This document shows positions 43,953 to 55,725 of a DNA stretch of 64,000 nt, one piece after another. Numbering within the stretch: the first letter of the stretch is position 1; each line of letters starts with the position of its first letter. This DNA comes from Haliclona indistincta (Eukaryota > Porifera > Demospongiae > Haplosclerida > Chalinidae): contig OZ024783.1 in the NCBI GenBank assembly GCA_964017065.1, forward strand, positions 7,356,391-7,420,390. Direction: 5' to 3'. The position numbers were made by a program, and so were the translations under genes. Under the pieces are notes generated by a model that was not told the DNA's origin, ran no database searches, and saw nothing but the letters and a program-made list of their open reading frames with translations.

Positions 43953-46014
43953 TACAAGTAAAGTAAAAAAGTTTTAATAAAAAAAACTAAAAAGTGTAGG
44001 GATGACGCTTGCAAAAGTAAAGGAACAAGATGGGATGATGCTTGCAAAAGTAAAGGAACAAGATGGGATGATGCTTGAAAAAGTAAAGGAACAAGATGGG
44101 ATGATGCTTGCAAAAGTAAAGGAACAAGATGGGATGACGCTTGCAAAAGTAAAGGAACAAGATGGGATGATGCTTGCAAAAGTGAAGTATGTAAAAGTCC
44201 CAAGCATCCCTACATCAGCGGCTTGCTGCGATGGCGTGTAACTGACAAATGCGGAATCCTCTTCCTATACCTTTTACAACCGTCAATTACTTAATCGGAC
44301 TGTGTGACAGTGTCTTCCAAACCACAGATACCTCTAGTTATTCACAACTGTCAACTACTTCATCGGACTGCGTCCTCCAAACACAGATACCTCTAGTTGT
44401 TTACAACCGTCAATTACTTCATCGGACTGCGTCCTCCAAACACAGATACCTCTAGTTGTTTACAACCGTCAATTACTTCATCGGACTGCGTCCTCCTTCA
44501 AGCCGCTGATGTAGGGATACTTGGGACTTTTACATACTTCACTTTTGCAAGCATCATCCCATCTTGTTCCTTTACTTTTGCAAGCGTCATCCCATCTTGT
44601 TCCTTTACTTTTGCAAGCATCATCCCATCTTGTTCCTTTACTTTTTCAAGCATCATCCCATCTTGTTCCTTTACTTTTGCAAGCATCATCCCATCTTGTT
44701 CCTTTACTTTTGCAAGCGTCATCCCTACACTTTTTAGTTTTTTTTATTAAAACTTTTTTACTTTACTTGTTCCTGTTACTTTTTTATCACTATCAGTTTG
44801 AACTTATTAGCTGTATTCTAGCTATGCTAGCTCTTATTTCATTTTTACAACTCTGTGAGCAGCAGATCAGAAGGTTAATAGCCTCTAGACAGAGAGTCAA
44901 GGAACATGGAATGTTATTATCGGCAATCACAAGAATAATGAAAAGGTTTAAATTAGTTAGAGAGGTTGAGAGTATGAGTTGACAACATGATATTTCTTAG
45001 CACTGTGATGGATGAAGAAAGACTAACACTAACAACTCAGTGTATGATGCCATGGCTAGTCCGTAGACTAGTCCCAGGCTTGCATGTTGATGTTGATATC
45101 ACGATCACAGAGGCTTCTAGCTTGTTACAATGTCCATTTGTCAACAGCACAGGGTCCTATGGGTATAGCCTACGCCGGGTAGTTCTAGTAGCCTATGCCC
45201 CAGGCTGAGATCGGGTAGCCACCGTCATCCGGTTCGCGCCTGCCGTGGGTCATGATGTCAGCATAGACAGATCAGTGCTACCCAGGGTATAGTATACTGC
45301 TTGTTCATACCTCTAGGCTCTACCTTGCGCGCTGAAGCGCCCAGAGCAGAGAGAAAGCGACAACCGAGTTCAGTTTCAAAACTGATGTGGGCGGAGTCAA
45401 TGATCAGCAGCGACAAGAGGGTTAATTAATGGAATCGCTCTAACTGTCCAAAACGGTCCAAAACCCATGTTTTTCAAGGATTATTCGTTTCTTGTAGTGT
45501 TTGATGCCTATCTAAGAAGTAAGTGCACTACCCCAGATGCATACACATGCGATGGTGCAGGTTTGGTAGTGATTCGTTCACTCAGGACAGCGCTAGGCTT
45601 ACTGAAAGAAGAAGAAGAAGAAGAAGAAGAAGAAAGATGAACAATTCGCGTGGGCGGCGATTTTAGTTTACCACTTTAGAAACGTCTGCCAGCTTCGCCA
45701 AAGATATTTTCTTGCTCAGAACAATCGTCTGATCAATCCTAGATGTCTGGAATCTCGAGAAACGCTAAAACAGCGAAGATCTGCAACGGCTCTCTGAGAG
45801 TCGCCATCTTGATTTTCGTCGTCAAGCAAGCAGTCCCGGCGACTTTCATAGACTTCCTGCAAGCGCTCGCACTTCAGATTCCCTCATAGATAGTTAAAAT
45901 GCAGTAGAAATGTATAACAGTAGAGATATGTGCGAAAACTCATTTTCACACATGAGTAGCCGCCATCTTAGTTCGAGGTCATCCCTACATATCATTGCCG
46001 ATCGGCAATGATAA
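43953..46014 (-). mobile_element. Modular element, family D-E, copy 2 (inverted)
   Basis: The reverse complement of the plan at 14819. The E palindrome (about 43953-44775) has six 33-bp units per arm (GGAACAAGATGGGATGATGC) and a centre with CATCGGACTGCGTCCTCC units. A spacer of about 590 bp follows, homologous to the first copy's spacer (ACAACATGATATTTCTTAGC). The D module (about 45370-46012) ends GTAGCCGCCATCTTAG, CATCCCTACAT and the terminal hairpin. The empty site in the paralogous segment (about 39493-39502) shows no clear target duplication. Confidence 0.8.
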
Positions 46015-46327
46015 TTTTCAGGAAAAGGCAACCGGGAAACCGCCGGAATATATAAGTAAAAGGAATTCTTGTTGATGCAGTGTATTATAAGACACTGCAT
46101 GCTGCACAAGGAAATTGTTGGTCAAGCAACCTGCAATCAGTACTGACAGCGGTTTTCCGAGATCTTGCAATACTGTACCGTCAAGAGTCGCACGCATGCG
46201 TATTCGTAACTCTGTCTGTGAGAAGATAACAATTGTGTATACCTGCAGAGAAGTTAGAAGTAGACGTCTACTACTTCCTTCCACCGTGATTCGAGCTGCC
46301 TAGCTATCACAAGAGCTCTGAGAGCTG
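46015..46327. other. Continuation of the segmental-duplication flank
   Basis: 46015-46110 matches 39500-39590 (AAGTAAAAGGAATTCTTGTT, AGTGTATTATAAGACACTG). Beyond that nothing is recognised. Confidence 0.45.
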
Positions 46328-46336
46328 CATCCATTC

Positions 46337-46913
46337 TAGCCTCGTCCCCAGGCCAAATTTTTTCGCTTACGAAACGGACGAACGAAAACGGAAGCGCGAA
46401 AAAAGGGCCTGGTATCTATTGCAAGGGTGACCTTTTACCATTCGCCATGATTCCCCAGAATCTGGGGAATCCGTTCACACTTGAATATTTGTTTGTGATA
46501 TTAGCCCGTATATTCACGTGAAAATGGCGCTCTAAGAGGCCTACTGTCTGCGTTACAACCTGTAGAAGCGGATCTAGTGCTCAAGTACGAGCAGCGAAGT
46601 CCTGTCTGTGTTCGCGCGGTCTCTACTGTGTATGGTGACTCTGTGCTGACATGTTTGAAATACAATCGTTCACAGAGTATCTTCGAAAACCCAGTATCTG
46701 GCGTCTACCACGTTGCTGCATTCGTCATCAGCGTAACTACAGCAACGCTGTGCACAGCAGGCCTTGTACAGCCCTGTATCGACAATCAGTAGGCAAGCCA
46801 CGTGTTTTCATAGGTAGCGCATGCGCACAATTACCCATGCAATAGATACCAGGCCTTAATTTTCGCTTATTCGTTCGTTTCGTTGCGAAAATTAATAGCA
46901 GGGGACGAGGCTA
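46337..46913. mobile_element. 9-bp-TSD element (TAGCCTCGTCCCC termini), 577 bp
   Basis: Inverted ends TAGCCTCGTCCCCAGGCC... and ...GGGGACGAGGCTA, each followed inward by a hairpin closing at GGCCTGG. Flanked by the direct repeat CATCCATTC (46328-46336 and 46914-46922). No ORF with recognisable content: a non-autonomous copy of the family also at 53346 and 61634. Confidence 0.85.
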
Positions 46914-47550
46914 CATCCATTCCTCTTGAGATCTCTTTGCGCATGCGTAGTCCTCGTTTACGGTCGGCCGATGACGGCAAGATATAGATCTTGGACCGGA
47001 ACACCGCGCTGTATGTGGTACACTGTTCATTTACCCTCGGTGCATGCGCAAGGGTTACGGTACCTGCTCTGTCGTTCGTTCATTCTGTCCATTGAGCTAC
47101 AGAGACCATCGCTCACTTCTGAAACTCGGTAAAGGTAACAGGCTTAGCTAGGGTCCGCAATGAAAAAATATAAGTCAGAGAATCTAGCCTTTACTGCAGT
47201 TACAAATAGCACTATAATACGTAACAAACAACTGCATATTCAAATCTCTGAAATCGTTGCTCGTTGCTCTGAAATCGGCAACTTTCGTGACCTTTGACCT
47301 TGGGGTTAAATAATGGTGCATTCTCGACTCTTCGGGACAGTTAGCAGTTAGCGCTCTGTTTGCGCGTGCTTAGTACCGTCTCGGCAGTTCTTGCAACAGC
47401 TCAGATTGGCAGGCTTACCTCCCCAAATAAGCGTTTCAGGACTAGCAATCACTCGTGATTCCAACATATTTGGGCTTTACTTTTTGTGAAATTGAACAGA
47501 CAGATCCCTACCAATATTTTCTGATAGTACTAAGCCTAGGCACTGCGTAT

Positions 47551-50500
47551 GTTACGGACCATTTTGCAACCCGGACCGTTTTAAAACGGGCCGCCGGCTT
47601 TGAAATGGGCTGGCCCGTTTTAAATCCGGCTGGCCCGATTTAAAACTACGTTAGCGCGTCAACCCGTTTTAAAACCGCGGCATGATACATTAGCGTACAT
47701 TATTAAATGTACTTCTTTTTATAGAAGTGACGTTCTAGCTAGTTCCATAGGCTCTCTTTTCACATCTATGCTCTGCATGCTTACTCTAGCTACGTGTACA
47801 TCTTTGCACAGCCATGGTGCACCACTGTGCTTTCTTTGTCAACTGAGTTCATGTTAATTTGATGCATGCTAGGTACAGTGAGTTCAGTGCTTGTGAATTT
47901 GTGTTGGGATTCTTCCTCATAAGTGCAAGAGTAATCACCTACAGTGCAAGAAAATCGGGTATGGCTAAGTTCACCCATCCTGATGCCGGAAGTAAAATAT
48001 TCACGTGACTAAACGGGGAGTGTCTGCATCCGATCTGGCGGCAACGCGCGCGAAACTTTGAACTTTACTACAGTTAGCATTGATATTTGTATTTGCCTAC
48101 CCCAGAGAGCAAACCTCTCCTTTTGTAAACGAGCAACGGTCCGAAACCAAATGTAAGCCCTTGTCTGGACACAACTGAGTTACCTCTGATCAGTGAGTAG
48201 AAATGTTGATAATTCCTTTTTCTTAGACATCCAGAACTGTACGACTGAACTCTCATTTTGTTCTTGAATATAATTATGCTAGTATTATTCTACCTATGTA
48301 GTGATTAGCCAAGTACAATTGGACAGTTTAAAACAATCATAAACAGTACAATAAGATAGGACAATACAAACAGGCGACAGATCTGTGAGGGGAAAGACAC
48401 CAGTCACACACACTGCTCGTGAGAATCTTACATAACATACTGTTTAACAGAATGAGTGATGTTTCTATCCACTATCCAGCAGGACTCCTCTTTACAATAG
48501 CCCTCCTCGGGGACGAGGTACAGCACTGACAGTTGCTCTGTGAAAAGACATCATAGTTATCATACATCACTACTAGCAGCATTGCTGCAGCTACATGAGT
48601 ATCTCAAGCGTATACCTGTACTGTAGGCTTAGGCTACCTTGTCGAGGGTGCTATAGTGTGTACTACAGTGCTAACCTTTATGGTACACTTGGTGACCAGC
48701 CTCTCTTCATAGCACCCGCTACAGTACCAATACCAAACTCTGCTGTATATAGGCGTCTGAGCTGATGGTGGTGGTTCTGGGTATAGATTAGCTGCTTAGA
48801 ACGTCTTTTAATCTGTTAGCTGCCTCGGGAGAAGAGTATAGCTCTACATACCTTCTTATCTTCTACAACAGAAAAGAAAAGCGTATCACAATGGCATACA
48901 TGTAGCTAAAGACGGAAATTGCCTGTACAGGGCAGTTTCCTATATGCAATAACAGCTAGGTGATCAAGACAATTGTTCTAGTCTAAAGCTACTGCTTTTA
49001 GAATTTTAACAGTGATATTTTCAGTGGACTGCTACTGAGTGTCAACAAACAAACAATGAGAGAACACCTGAGACAATAGGAATGCCTGATACATGGGACT
49101 CTAATGTTACTTTTGTCACAGATCACAAAAATCTACGGTGGGAAGTGTATAAGCCACTAAACACTAAGAATCTACATTATCCTGTCACTGTGAACAATAA
49201 CTAGATGAGTTGTTTACTACTCAACAAAGCCACATCGAACTCCTGTACTATATCCCAACACTCACTACGATAGCAATGTAGATTGTAATACTGAACTATG
49301 CAGTACCACTACGCCTCAAGTCAAATCCTTTACAGATACCAATTACAAGTCATTGAACTGTAACATTTGAGTATAAACTCAGTATAAATACACATTAATA
49401 TACAGTAGTATGTTCTGTTATTTAAGGGAGGGCGGGGTAATTCCGGACACACTTTCGGTTGTCGAAATAGCGAGCTTGGTTTTCGACAGCAGAAAAAAAC
49501 GTACCAAAACAAAAACAACAGCGTACTGGAACTTTATCTATGTGCTATCTGTCAGCCAAGTTATAATTTTCAATGACGACTGGCAGGATAAAAACACGCA
49601 CGTTTAACAATGCAAGCAGAAAATATTTGCATTTTGGTACACGGGGTAATTTCGGACACCTAGCTGGGCATCGCACTAGCCGATCAAACAGAATCTTGCG
49701 TTGTATATAAGTCAAGTCTACAACTAATGTTAGTGCTGTTTCTCTTGTATTGATGCTCGACGAGGCTACTAAAAGAACTCAACAACTCGATAATACAAGG
49801 CTAGTGAACTAAAAAGCGATTTCGCCGATACACAAGACGATTGTCGCTATCAACAGAGAACAAGCGATTCGCCGTACTATGTTTATTAGTCTACGATAGC
49901 TTGATGGTATAGCTATAATAAGAATGGCTTACTACTAGTACAGTCGCTGGCTCTTCTGCAGCGAAACAGAACCCTAGTGTCCGAAATTACCCCGTGTCCG
50001 GAATTACCCCGCCCTCCCTTACATATTTCTATCTCAACACCCCACCCTTGGTTACCTGATAATGATTGCTGCTGTCTGTGTGGACCAGCTGAGCATCCTC
50101 ACGTCACTCATCAACTCACTGGAGTCACTGCACTGATGTGTCTGTGTCTCTGTGCGACGTCTCTGTGCGGGCGAAGCTATTTAGGGGCGGAGCGCGTGTC
50201 AAACCACGCCTTTGCCACGTGACTTCCGGCACCAGGATGGGTGAACTTAGCCATACCCCAAGAAAATCAGTGTTCGGTACACAAAGATTAGTACACGAAT
50301 ACTTCTTTCCAGCACGAATGGCTCCTCAGTTTGGCGTCAGGAAGAAAGCGTTCGTTCAAGAACGAGTCTTCCATCACGGATCGTCGCTAGCAGTGAGAAC
50401 TCTAATTTTTTTTACAAAACAAGGGCAAGTGTAATGATAAAGCAAAATAAGATAAGGAAGAGTCTAAGCTCCGTGTAACAGTACTCACTCAGCTGCATCG

Positions 50501-50669
50501 ACAACATGTCCCAGGGCATATCCATACGCTTGATCTTTTATATCGCGCAGATACACTACTGCGTATATCGCGCAGTTAAATTGCTGGCCGGCTTTAAAAC
50601 GGGCTAGCCGGCTTTGAAACAGGCCGGCCGGCTTTAAAACGGGCCAACGGTTGTAAATCGGTCCGTAAC
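47551..50669. mobile_element. ~3.1-kb element with GTTACGGACC termini
   Basis: It begins GTTACGGACC with GC-rich TTTAAAACGGGCC repeats and ends with their inverse (GGTCCGTAAC). Uninterrupted sequence at about 51853 shows the target before insertion. Inside are another inverted pair (AGGATGGGTGAACTTAGCCA at about 50235, inverse at about 47963) and the MITE at 49425-50019. The remaining interior (48000-49420, 50030-50560) holds no gene I can support. Confidence 0.6.
49425..50019. mobile_element. MITE with TA target duplication
   Basis: Ends AGGGAGGGCGGGGTAATTCC and its inverse, flanked by TA (49423-49424, 50020-50021), as for Tc1/mariner-type elements. A second internal GGGGTAATTTCGGACAC and its inverse lie further in. 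Confidence 0.7.
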
Positions 50670-50786
50670 ACATATAAAAAGTTTCAGCCGAAATGCTTAC
50701 TGTTTGCCATCTGGCTGAAAAGGCTCAAAATATTAACCGTAATACAGAAAACTATGATCATAAACGCGGAATCACTAGCACAAAAT

Positions 50787-51483
50787 GAAAGCACCAAGGT
50801 GCTGATGCCTCGGTACAGTCATAAAAACTAAAGTTATAAAAATATACACAAATATCCACAAACACAATAAATTAAACTATCCACCATTCTACAAACAAGG
50901 CAACAGCTGCAGATGCATGTATACATGATTTAAGTACAGCAATCACAATGCAGTATAATAGTTATGCAATGCAATTCCTGTATGATGAAATTAAAGCTGA
51001 AGAGCGTTGCAACAAGCTGCAATACAGCACTGTTTGCAGAATAAGCTAGTGGGTTGCAACTATGCAATCAGAAGCTAACCACATGGAATTCAGTTGGGCG
51101 TGCCTATAATCAACACAGCACGTGAGCGCTGGTTGCTAATAGCTTGCGCTGCTTAGCGATATCACGATTGATTTCTCAGCACTCACTGTACTACCTTGAG
51201 TACAGAATTGTCTTTCAAGCTGTGAAGAAGACTATAGTAGACAGCTTTATCTTCAGCGAAGTCCCACAATGCTGAGCGAGTTCAGCAATGCCATCAAGGT
51301 AACGAAGCTTTGAAACCAAAAGTCTATCAATTCAGTTCCGAGGCAACACCGAGTTGAACATGTATTGCAAGTATCAGCGCTTAGTTTTCAGCCGACGCGG
51401 AGTTCTGCCTGCGGACAGAACGAATGAATGACAAACCGACGAACTACTGTATGCCTCGTGGCTCCGCCCACCGAGGCATAACT
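50787..51483 (-). mobile_element. TATGCCTCGG repeat element, inverted copy
   Basis: It starts GCACCAAGGTGC and GATGCCTCGG, and ends GCCTCGTGGCTCCGCCCACC with GAGGCATAAC: the inverse of the copy at 56743. Without (TG)n. Confidence 0.65.
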
Positions 51484-52193
51484 AGCATCTAAGGAAAGAT
51501 CTCCAACCGTAGCATCCGTTGCAAGTACAATCAGCAGCCACACGCAACTTTTGAGCCTGCATTTTTGCGAAGAAAAATAGTGCTCTCCCGGGGCGTGGCC
51601 AATCCCTCAAACTACAACCACGCCCACCAGAAACCACTGTTTTTCTTCGCGAAAATGCAGGCTCAAACGTTGCGTATGGCTGCTGACTGTACTTGCAACG
51701 GATGCTACGGTTGGAGATCTTTCCTTAGATGCTAGTTTTGTGCTAGTGATGCCGCGTTTATGGTCATAGTTAGTTCTCTGTATTACGGTTAATATTTTGA
51801 GCCTTTTCAGCCAGATGGCAAACAGTAAGCATTTCGGCTGAAACTTTTTATATGCAGTGCCTAGACTTAGTACTATCAGAAAATATTGGTAGGGATCTGT
51901 CTGTTCAATTTCACAAAAAGTAAAGCCCAAATATGTTGGAATCACGAGTGATTGCTAGTCCTGAAACGCTTATTTGGGGAGGTAAGCCTGCCAATCTGAG
52001 CTGTTGCAAGAACTGCCGAGACGGTACTAAGCACGCGCAAACAGAGCGCTAACTGCTAACTGTCCCGAAGAGTCGAGAATGCACCATTATTTAACCCCAA
52101 GTTCAAAGGTCACGAAAGTTGCCGATTTCAGCTAGCGATTGCAGAGCAACGAGCAACGATTTCAGAGATTTGAATAGGCAGTTGTTTGTTATT

Positions 52194-53181
52194 ATGCCTC
52201 GGTGGGCGGAGCCACGAGGCATACAGTAGTTCGTCGGTTTGTCATTCATTCATTCTGTCCGCAGGCCGAACTCCGCGTCGGCAGAAAACTAAGCGCTGAT
52301 ACTTGCAATACATGTCCAACTCGATCTTGGCTCGGAACTGAATTGATAGACTTCTGGTTTCAAAGCTTGGTTACCTTGAATGGCATTGCTGGACTCGCTC
52401 AGCATTGTGGGACTTCGCTGAAGATAAAGCTGTCTACTATAGTCTTCTTCACAGCTTGTAAGACAATTCTGTACTCAAGGTAGTACAGTGAGTGCTGAGA
52501 AATCAATCGTGCTATCGCTAAGCAGCGGCAGCTCCAGCAAGCTAGCAACCAGCGCTCACGTGCTAGCTGTGTTGATTATAGGCACGCCCAACTGAATCCC
52601 ATGTGGTTAGCACTGCTAGGCTTCTGATTGCATGTGGCAACCCACTAGCTTATTCTGCAAACAGTGCTGTATTGCAGCTTGTTGCAGCGCTCTTCAGCTT
52701 TAATTTCATCATACAGGAATTGCACTATTATACTGCATTGTGATTGCTGTACAGCAAGGTATAACAGCTGCAGTTTGTTGCTGTGTATGTTTCATTCATT
52801 CATTCTGTCCGCAGGCAGAACTCCGCGTCGGCGAAAAACTAAGCGCTGATACTTGCAATACATGTTCAACTCGGTGTTGCCTCGGAATTGAATTGATAGA
52901 CTTTTGGTTCCAAAGCTTCGTTACCTTGAATGGCATTGCTGGACTCGCTCAGCATTGTGGGACTTCGCTGAAGATAAAGCTGTCCACTATAGTCTTCTTC
53001 ACAGCTTGTAAGACAATTCTGTACTCAAGGTAGTACAGCGAGTGCTGAGAAATCAATCGTGCTATCGCTAAGCAGCGCCAGCTCCAGCAAGCTATCAACC
53101 AGCGCTCACGTGCTGAGTTGATTATAGGCACGCCCAACTGAATTCCATGTGGTTAGCACTGCTAGGCTTCTGATTGCATAG
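52194..53181 (+). mobile_element. TATGCCTCGG repeat element with internal duplication
   Basis: The head TATGCCTCGGTGGGCGGAGC is at 52195. A ~550-bp unit starting TTCATTCATTCTGTCCGCAG occurs twice (about 52244 and 52794), with few differences. The 3' part continues after the insertion 53187-56483 (ACTAACTTATTCTGC at 56488). Confidence 0.65.
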
Positions 53182-53467
53182 TTGCACCATAGATGATACA
53201 GTACAAGTGGATACGCAACGCGCCCGCATACTACGATTTCGCGTGGGACAATCACTGCCACGAATGACACGGAAGTAGTATACGGACAGTCGTAAATTGC
53301 ACGTGCAGTCTGCACACGTGGTGAGCGTTCGGGCTTATAGATCCATAGCCTCGTACCCAGGCCAATTTCGTAGGAAATTAGGCCTGGTATACACTGTAAG
53401 CGCATGCGCGTAATTAAGAAACTTACGTGCACGGAAATGACGTCCGAAGAGAGGCTGGGTCTAAGGT

Positions 53468-54664
53468 ATGTCGTCATCCTTACGCATGGATAGTACGAGT
53501 TCTACTGTCACTTGTCGTCTGTGCGCTACAGCTATACCAGGAATCCGAGCCACTGGCTCAGTATTTACGCCAACTGGCTTGCTGAATCGATGGCCGCAAA
53601 GAATAGAGTCTCTATTGGAACTCAGCGTTCACAACGATGGACAGCTACTCACCCACATGTGTAGCAAATGCAGGTCAAAGGTGCAGCAGCTGGAGAAGGC
53701 CAGTTCTGAGTTAACTGAGTTTAAAGAGTTAGCCAATAACGCACTTATCAAAGCAAGAGCACAGTTGACCAAAAGGCCTAAGAACACAAGCGATGATGGT
53801 GTTTCGCCTGACACTGCCAGATTGCGACCAAGATGTAAAATATCACGAAAACGACTGGATTTTGATTGTAAGATTATAATGAATACTAAACTTTGTATTG
53901 AAGTGTATTATATAGGTTTACCTCAGAGGAATGAGACTGAGCAAGATACCTCATTACAGATAGCCACTTCACCAATTGCAATAAGCCAAGTAATAGGTAA
54001 AAATACCATAATAATTGTTTTGAATAGTTTAACTTCTTCTATTTTGCTATTGTAGAAACAATCGACTCCAGTTCTTCAACTATTACTGACCCCTTGCCAC
54101 CACACAATTTGCCACCATCAACTCCATTACGCGATATAACAGGTGTGCTTCTACCAATGCTGTAATTACAGTATAATTATTATTTCATTTTATATTATTT
54201 TGTACAGATCTTAATAACCAACAGCAATCTCCACCAAGAAAACATGTAACAGTAAGTAAAATAATACTTGAAATTATCACTATGGTTTTCTATTATAATA
54301 TTAGGTCACGGTATGTACTCCCTCCAGGACTCCCTATACAAAATCTCTAGGCGAGCTCGAGGGTAAAGTAGCAAGAACTTTGCTTGGTGTACATGCTGCA
54401 TCAATAGCAAAGGCAGTGATGGCAATCACTGCAGTAAAGGAGTGTTTGCTTCATTTGTTCCTTGTTGATCTTAACGAAGAGTGTAACAAGCTATGCCAAA
54501 AGTCAGAAATATCAATTTTTCGAAAAATGGATGTGGCTCAAGCTATGGAGTTTCAATGGGCACCTTTTATCACTGAGTTGCAGACTAAAAGTCCACTATC
54601 CACTCCACTCCAAAGTCCACTCCACAAGTCCACTAAGTCCACTAAAAGTCCACTAAAGGACTAA
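53468..54664 (+). CDS. ZAD-like zinc-finger protein of a DNA transposon
   Basis: A spliced 323-aa protein: exons 53468-53867, 53916-53996, 54056-54142, 54208-54251, 54305-54664 (972 nt, phases consistent). The N-terminal part has the CxxC...CxxC arrangement of ZAD zinc fingers (VTCRLCATAIPG; HMCSKCRSKVQQLEKASSEL). A basic region, a Ser/Pro-rich linker and a helical C-terminal part follow, ending in a short repeat of KSP/STP units (PLQSPLHKSTKSTKSPLKD). ZAD domains mediate dimerisation of DNA-binding proteins; here it may bind the transposon ends. No catalytic domain is visible. A shorter relative lies in the element at 61634-62226. Confidence 0.7.
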
Positions 54665-54670
54665 CAACGA

Positions 54671-54862
54671 TTACCAAGCTACACAGTACACCACGTTTGC
54701 AGTCCATGAGCAGATGCTTTTTCCATAGCCAGTAGGAAGCCACATGAAAACATCGCGCCCAGTATAGATAGCCTCCATTGAAGCATGCTGTTCTTTCTTA
54801 AGGGAGATATGAGGCATTCCCAGCCTGTGGAGAGCGTTAGAGACGCAGTCTTCGAACGACAT
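54671..54862 (-). pseudogene. RecQ-like helicase N-terminal fragment in transposon
   Basis: About 50 residues match the start of a RecQ-type SF2 helicase: ALHRLGMPHISLKKEQHASM, then GRDVFMWLPTGYGKSIC with the Walker A (motif I) signature. After SIC the frame departs (SWTANVV) and ends, so all later helicase motifs are missing. It reads convergently towards the zinc-finger gene; an intact element probably carries the whole helicase. Confidence 0.65.
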
Positions 54863-55230
54863 AGATCTCCAATACTATACGTCACATGTTGTAATAAGTA
54901 TACGGAGAGATTACAAAAGTATATGCATTTTACAAGGAATTAGTGTAAATTAACGCGCATGCGCTTACAGTGTATACCAGGCCTTCGTCTGATGAAGGCG
55001 CTAGGCCTGGGTACGAGGCTAATAGATCCATCGCGAACACAGTATGGCAATCGCTTTGGAAGACTCTGACACCTCCTCTGCGTGTAGCTTAGATTGCTGC
55101 ACGCTTGACGATTTTTATCGCGAAGAAAGTCACTTCAACAAAAGAAATAGGAACCAGAACAGAACAGTTGCCTAATATTATTATTGTCACCACAATGATA
55201 TCTAATAATGATTAATGATTTCTACAGAGT

Positions 55231-55725
55231 TATTATTATTATTATTATTTCTGGCTTAACAGTACACACAATAGTATGTGATGAATCAAAGGTAAAAAAA
55301 AGTGTGACTGAAGGACTGACTCAACAATGAGACAGCCTGGAAAATTATCCAGATCGAACAAAATTAGGTCTGTTAGAGAAAGCAGAGAGACAGTTAGTAC
55401 ATGGACATGATACATGAAAAGAGCATGGATCAGCAGAATTGTAATGCTCAAGGAAATAAGTCCAAAAGTAATCTTTGATAAGAGATATAGTTGCCGACGT
55501 AGAAATGTTTTGGTCAAAAACAGGCAGACAATTCCAAAGACGGGGTAATCGCTTAAAATAAAAGTGAGAAGAAAGTGTAGAAGAACAATGAGAGTGATTG
55601 AGCTTGTGACTTGAGGAGGAACGAGTGTTTGATGATCTTCTTCGTTTATTAAGTGGCTGGAACATAGCCCGTAAATCGATACCTGGTCCTGCTACAACAT
55701 TCATAGTCTTAAAATCTTGGTACAC
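55231..55725 (-). pseudogene. 3' end of a non-LTR retrotransposon (LINE)
   Basis: The 126-aa frame resembles the C-terminus of LINE reverse transcriptases: SHFYFKRLPRLWNCLPVFD and CSFHVSCPCTNC. It is followed downstream by a (TTA)n run at 55231-55248, typical of a LINE 3' tail. The 5' part of the ORF is absent, as expected from truncated insertion. Confidence 0.65.

Larger units (their letters stand above)
47219..52193. mobile_element. Foldback palindrome invaded by other elements
   Basis: The right arm (about 51610-52193) is the inverse of a left arm now in pieces: 51484-51590, 50670-50786 and 47219-47550. Matching blocks include GATCTCCAACCGTAGCATCC, GCCATCTGGCTGAAAAGGCT, TTGTGAAATTGAACAGACAG and TTCAGAGATTTGAATA. 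The centre is near 51600. The left arm was split by a TATGCCTCGG element (50787-51483) and a ~3.1-kb element (47551-50669). No ORF with a recognisable domain. Confidence 0.7.
53346..55021. mobile_element. 9-bp-TSD element carrying a ZAD-like gene and RecQ fragment
   Basis: Inverted ends TAGCCTCGTACCCAGGCC, each followed by a hairpin ending GGCCTGG, then GCGCATGCGC-type sequence. Flanked by ATAGATCCA (53337-53345 and 55022-55030). It contains two convergent coding units: a spliced zinc-finger gene (+) and a truncated RecQ-like helicase exon (-). Confidence 0.85.

Noticed and set aside
44002..44750. KVKEQDGMM and SIIPSCSFTFA repeat ORFs
   Set aside because: Both are translations of the 33-bp tandem units in the arms of the E palindrome; the frame is open because the unit is a multiple of three.
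47050..47110. tRNA candidate on the - strand (TAGCTCAATGGACAGA)
   Set aside because: The A-box-like sequence is present, but there is no B box or foldable T-arm at the right distance.
55044..55175. 43-aa ORF as a host gene
   Set aside because: It lies inside the 53187-56483 element, next to a nested insertion, and matches nothing I know; listed only as part of the element.
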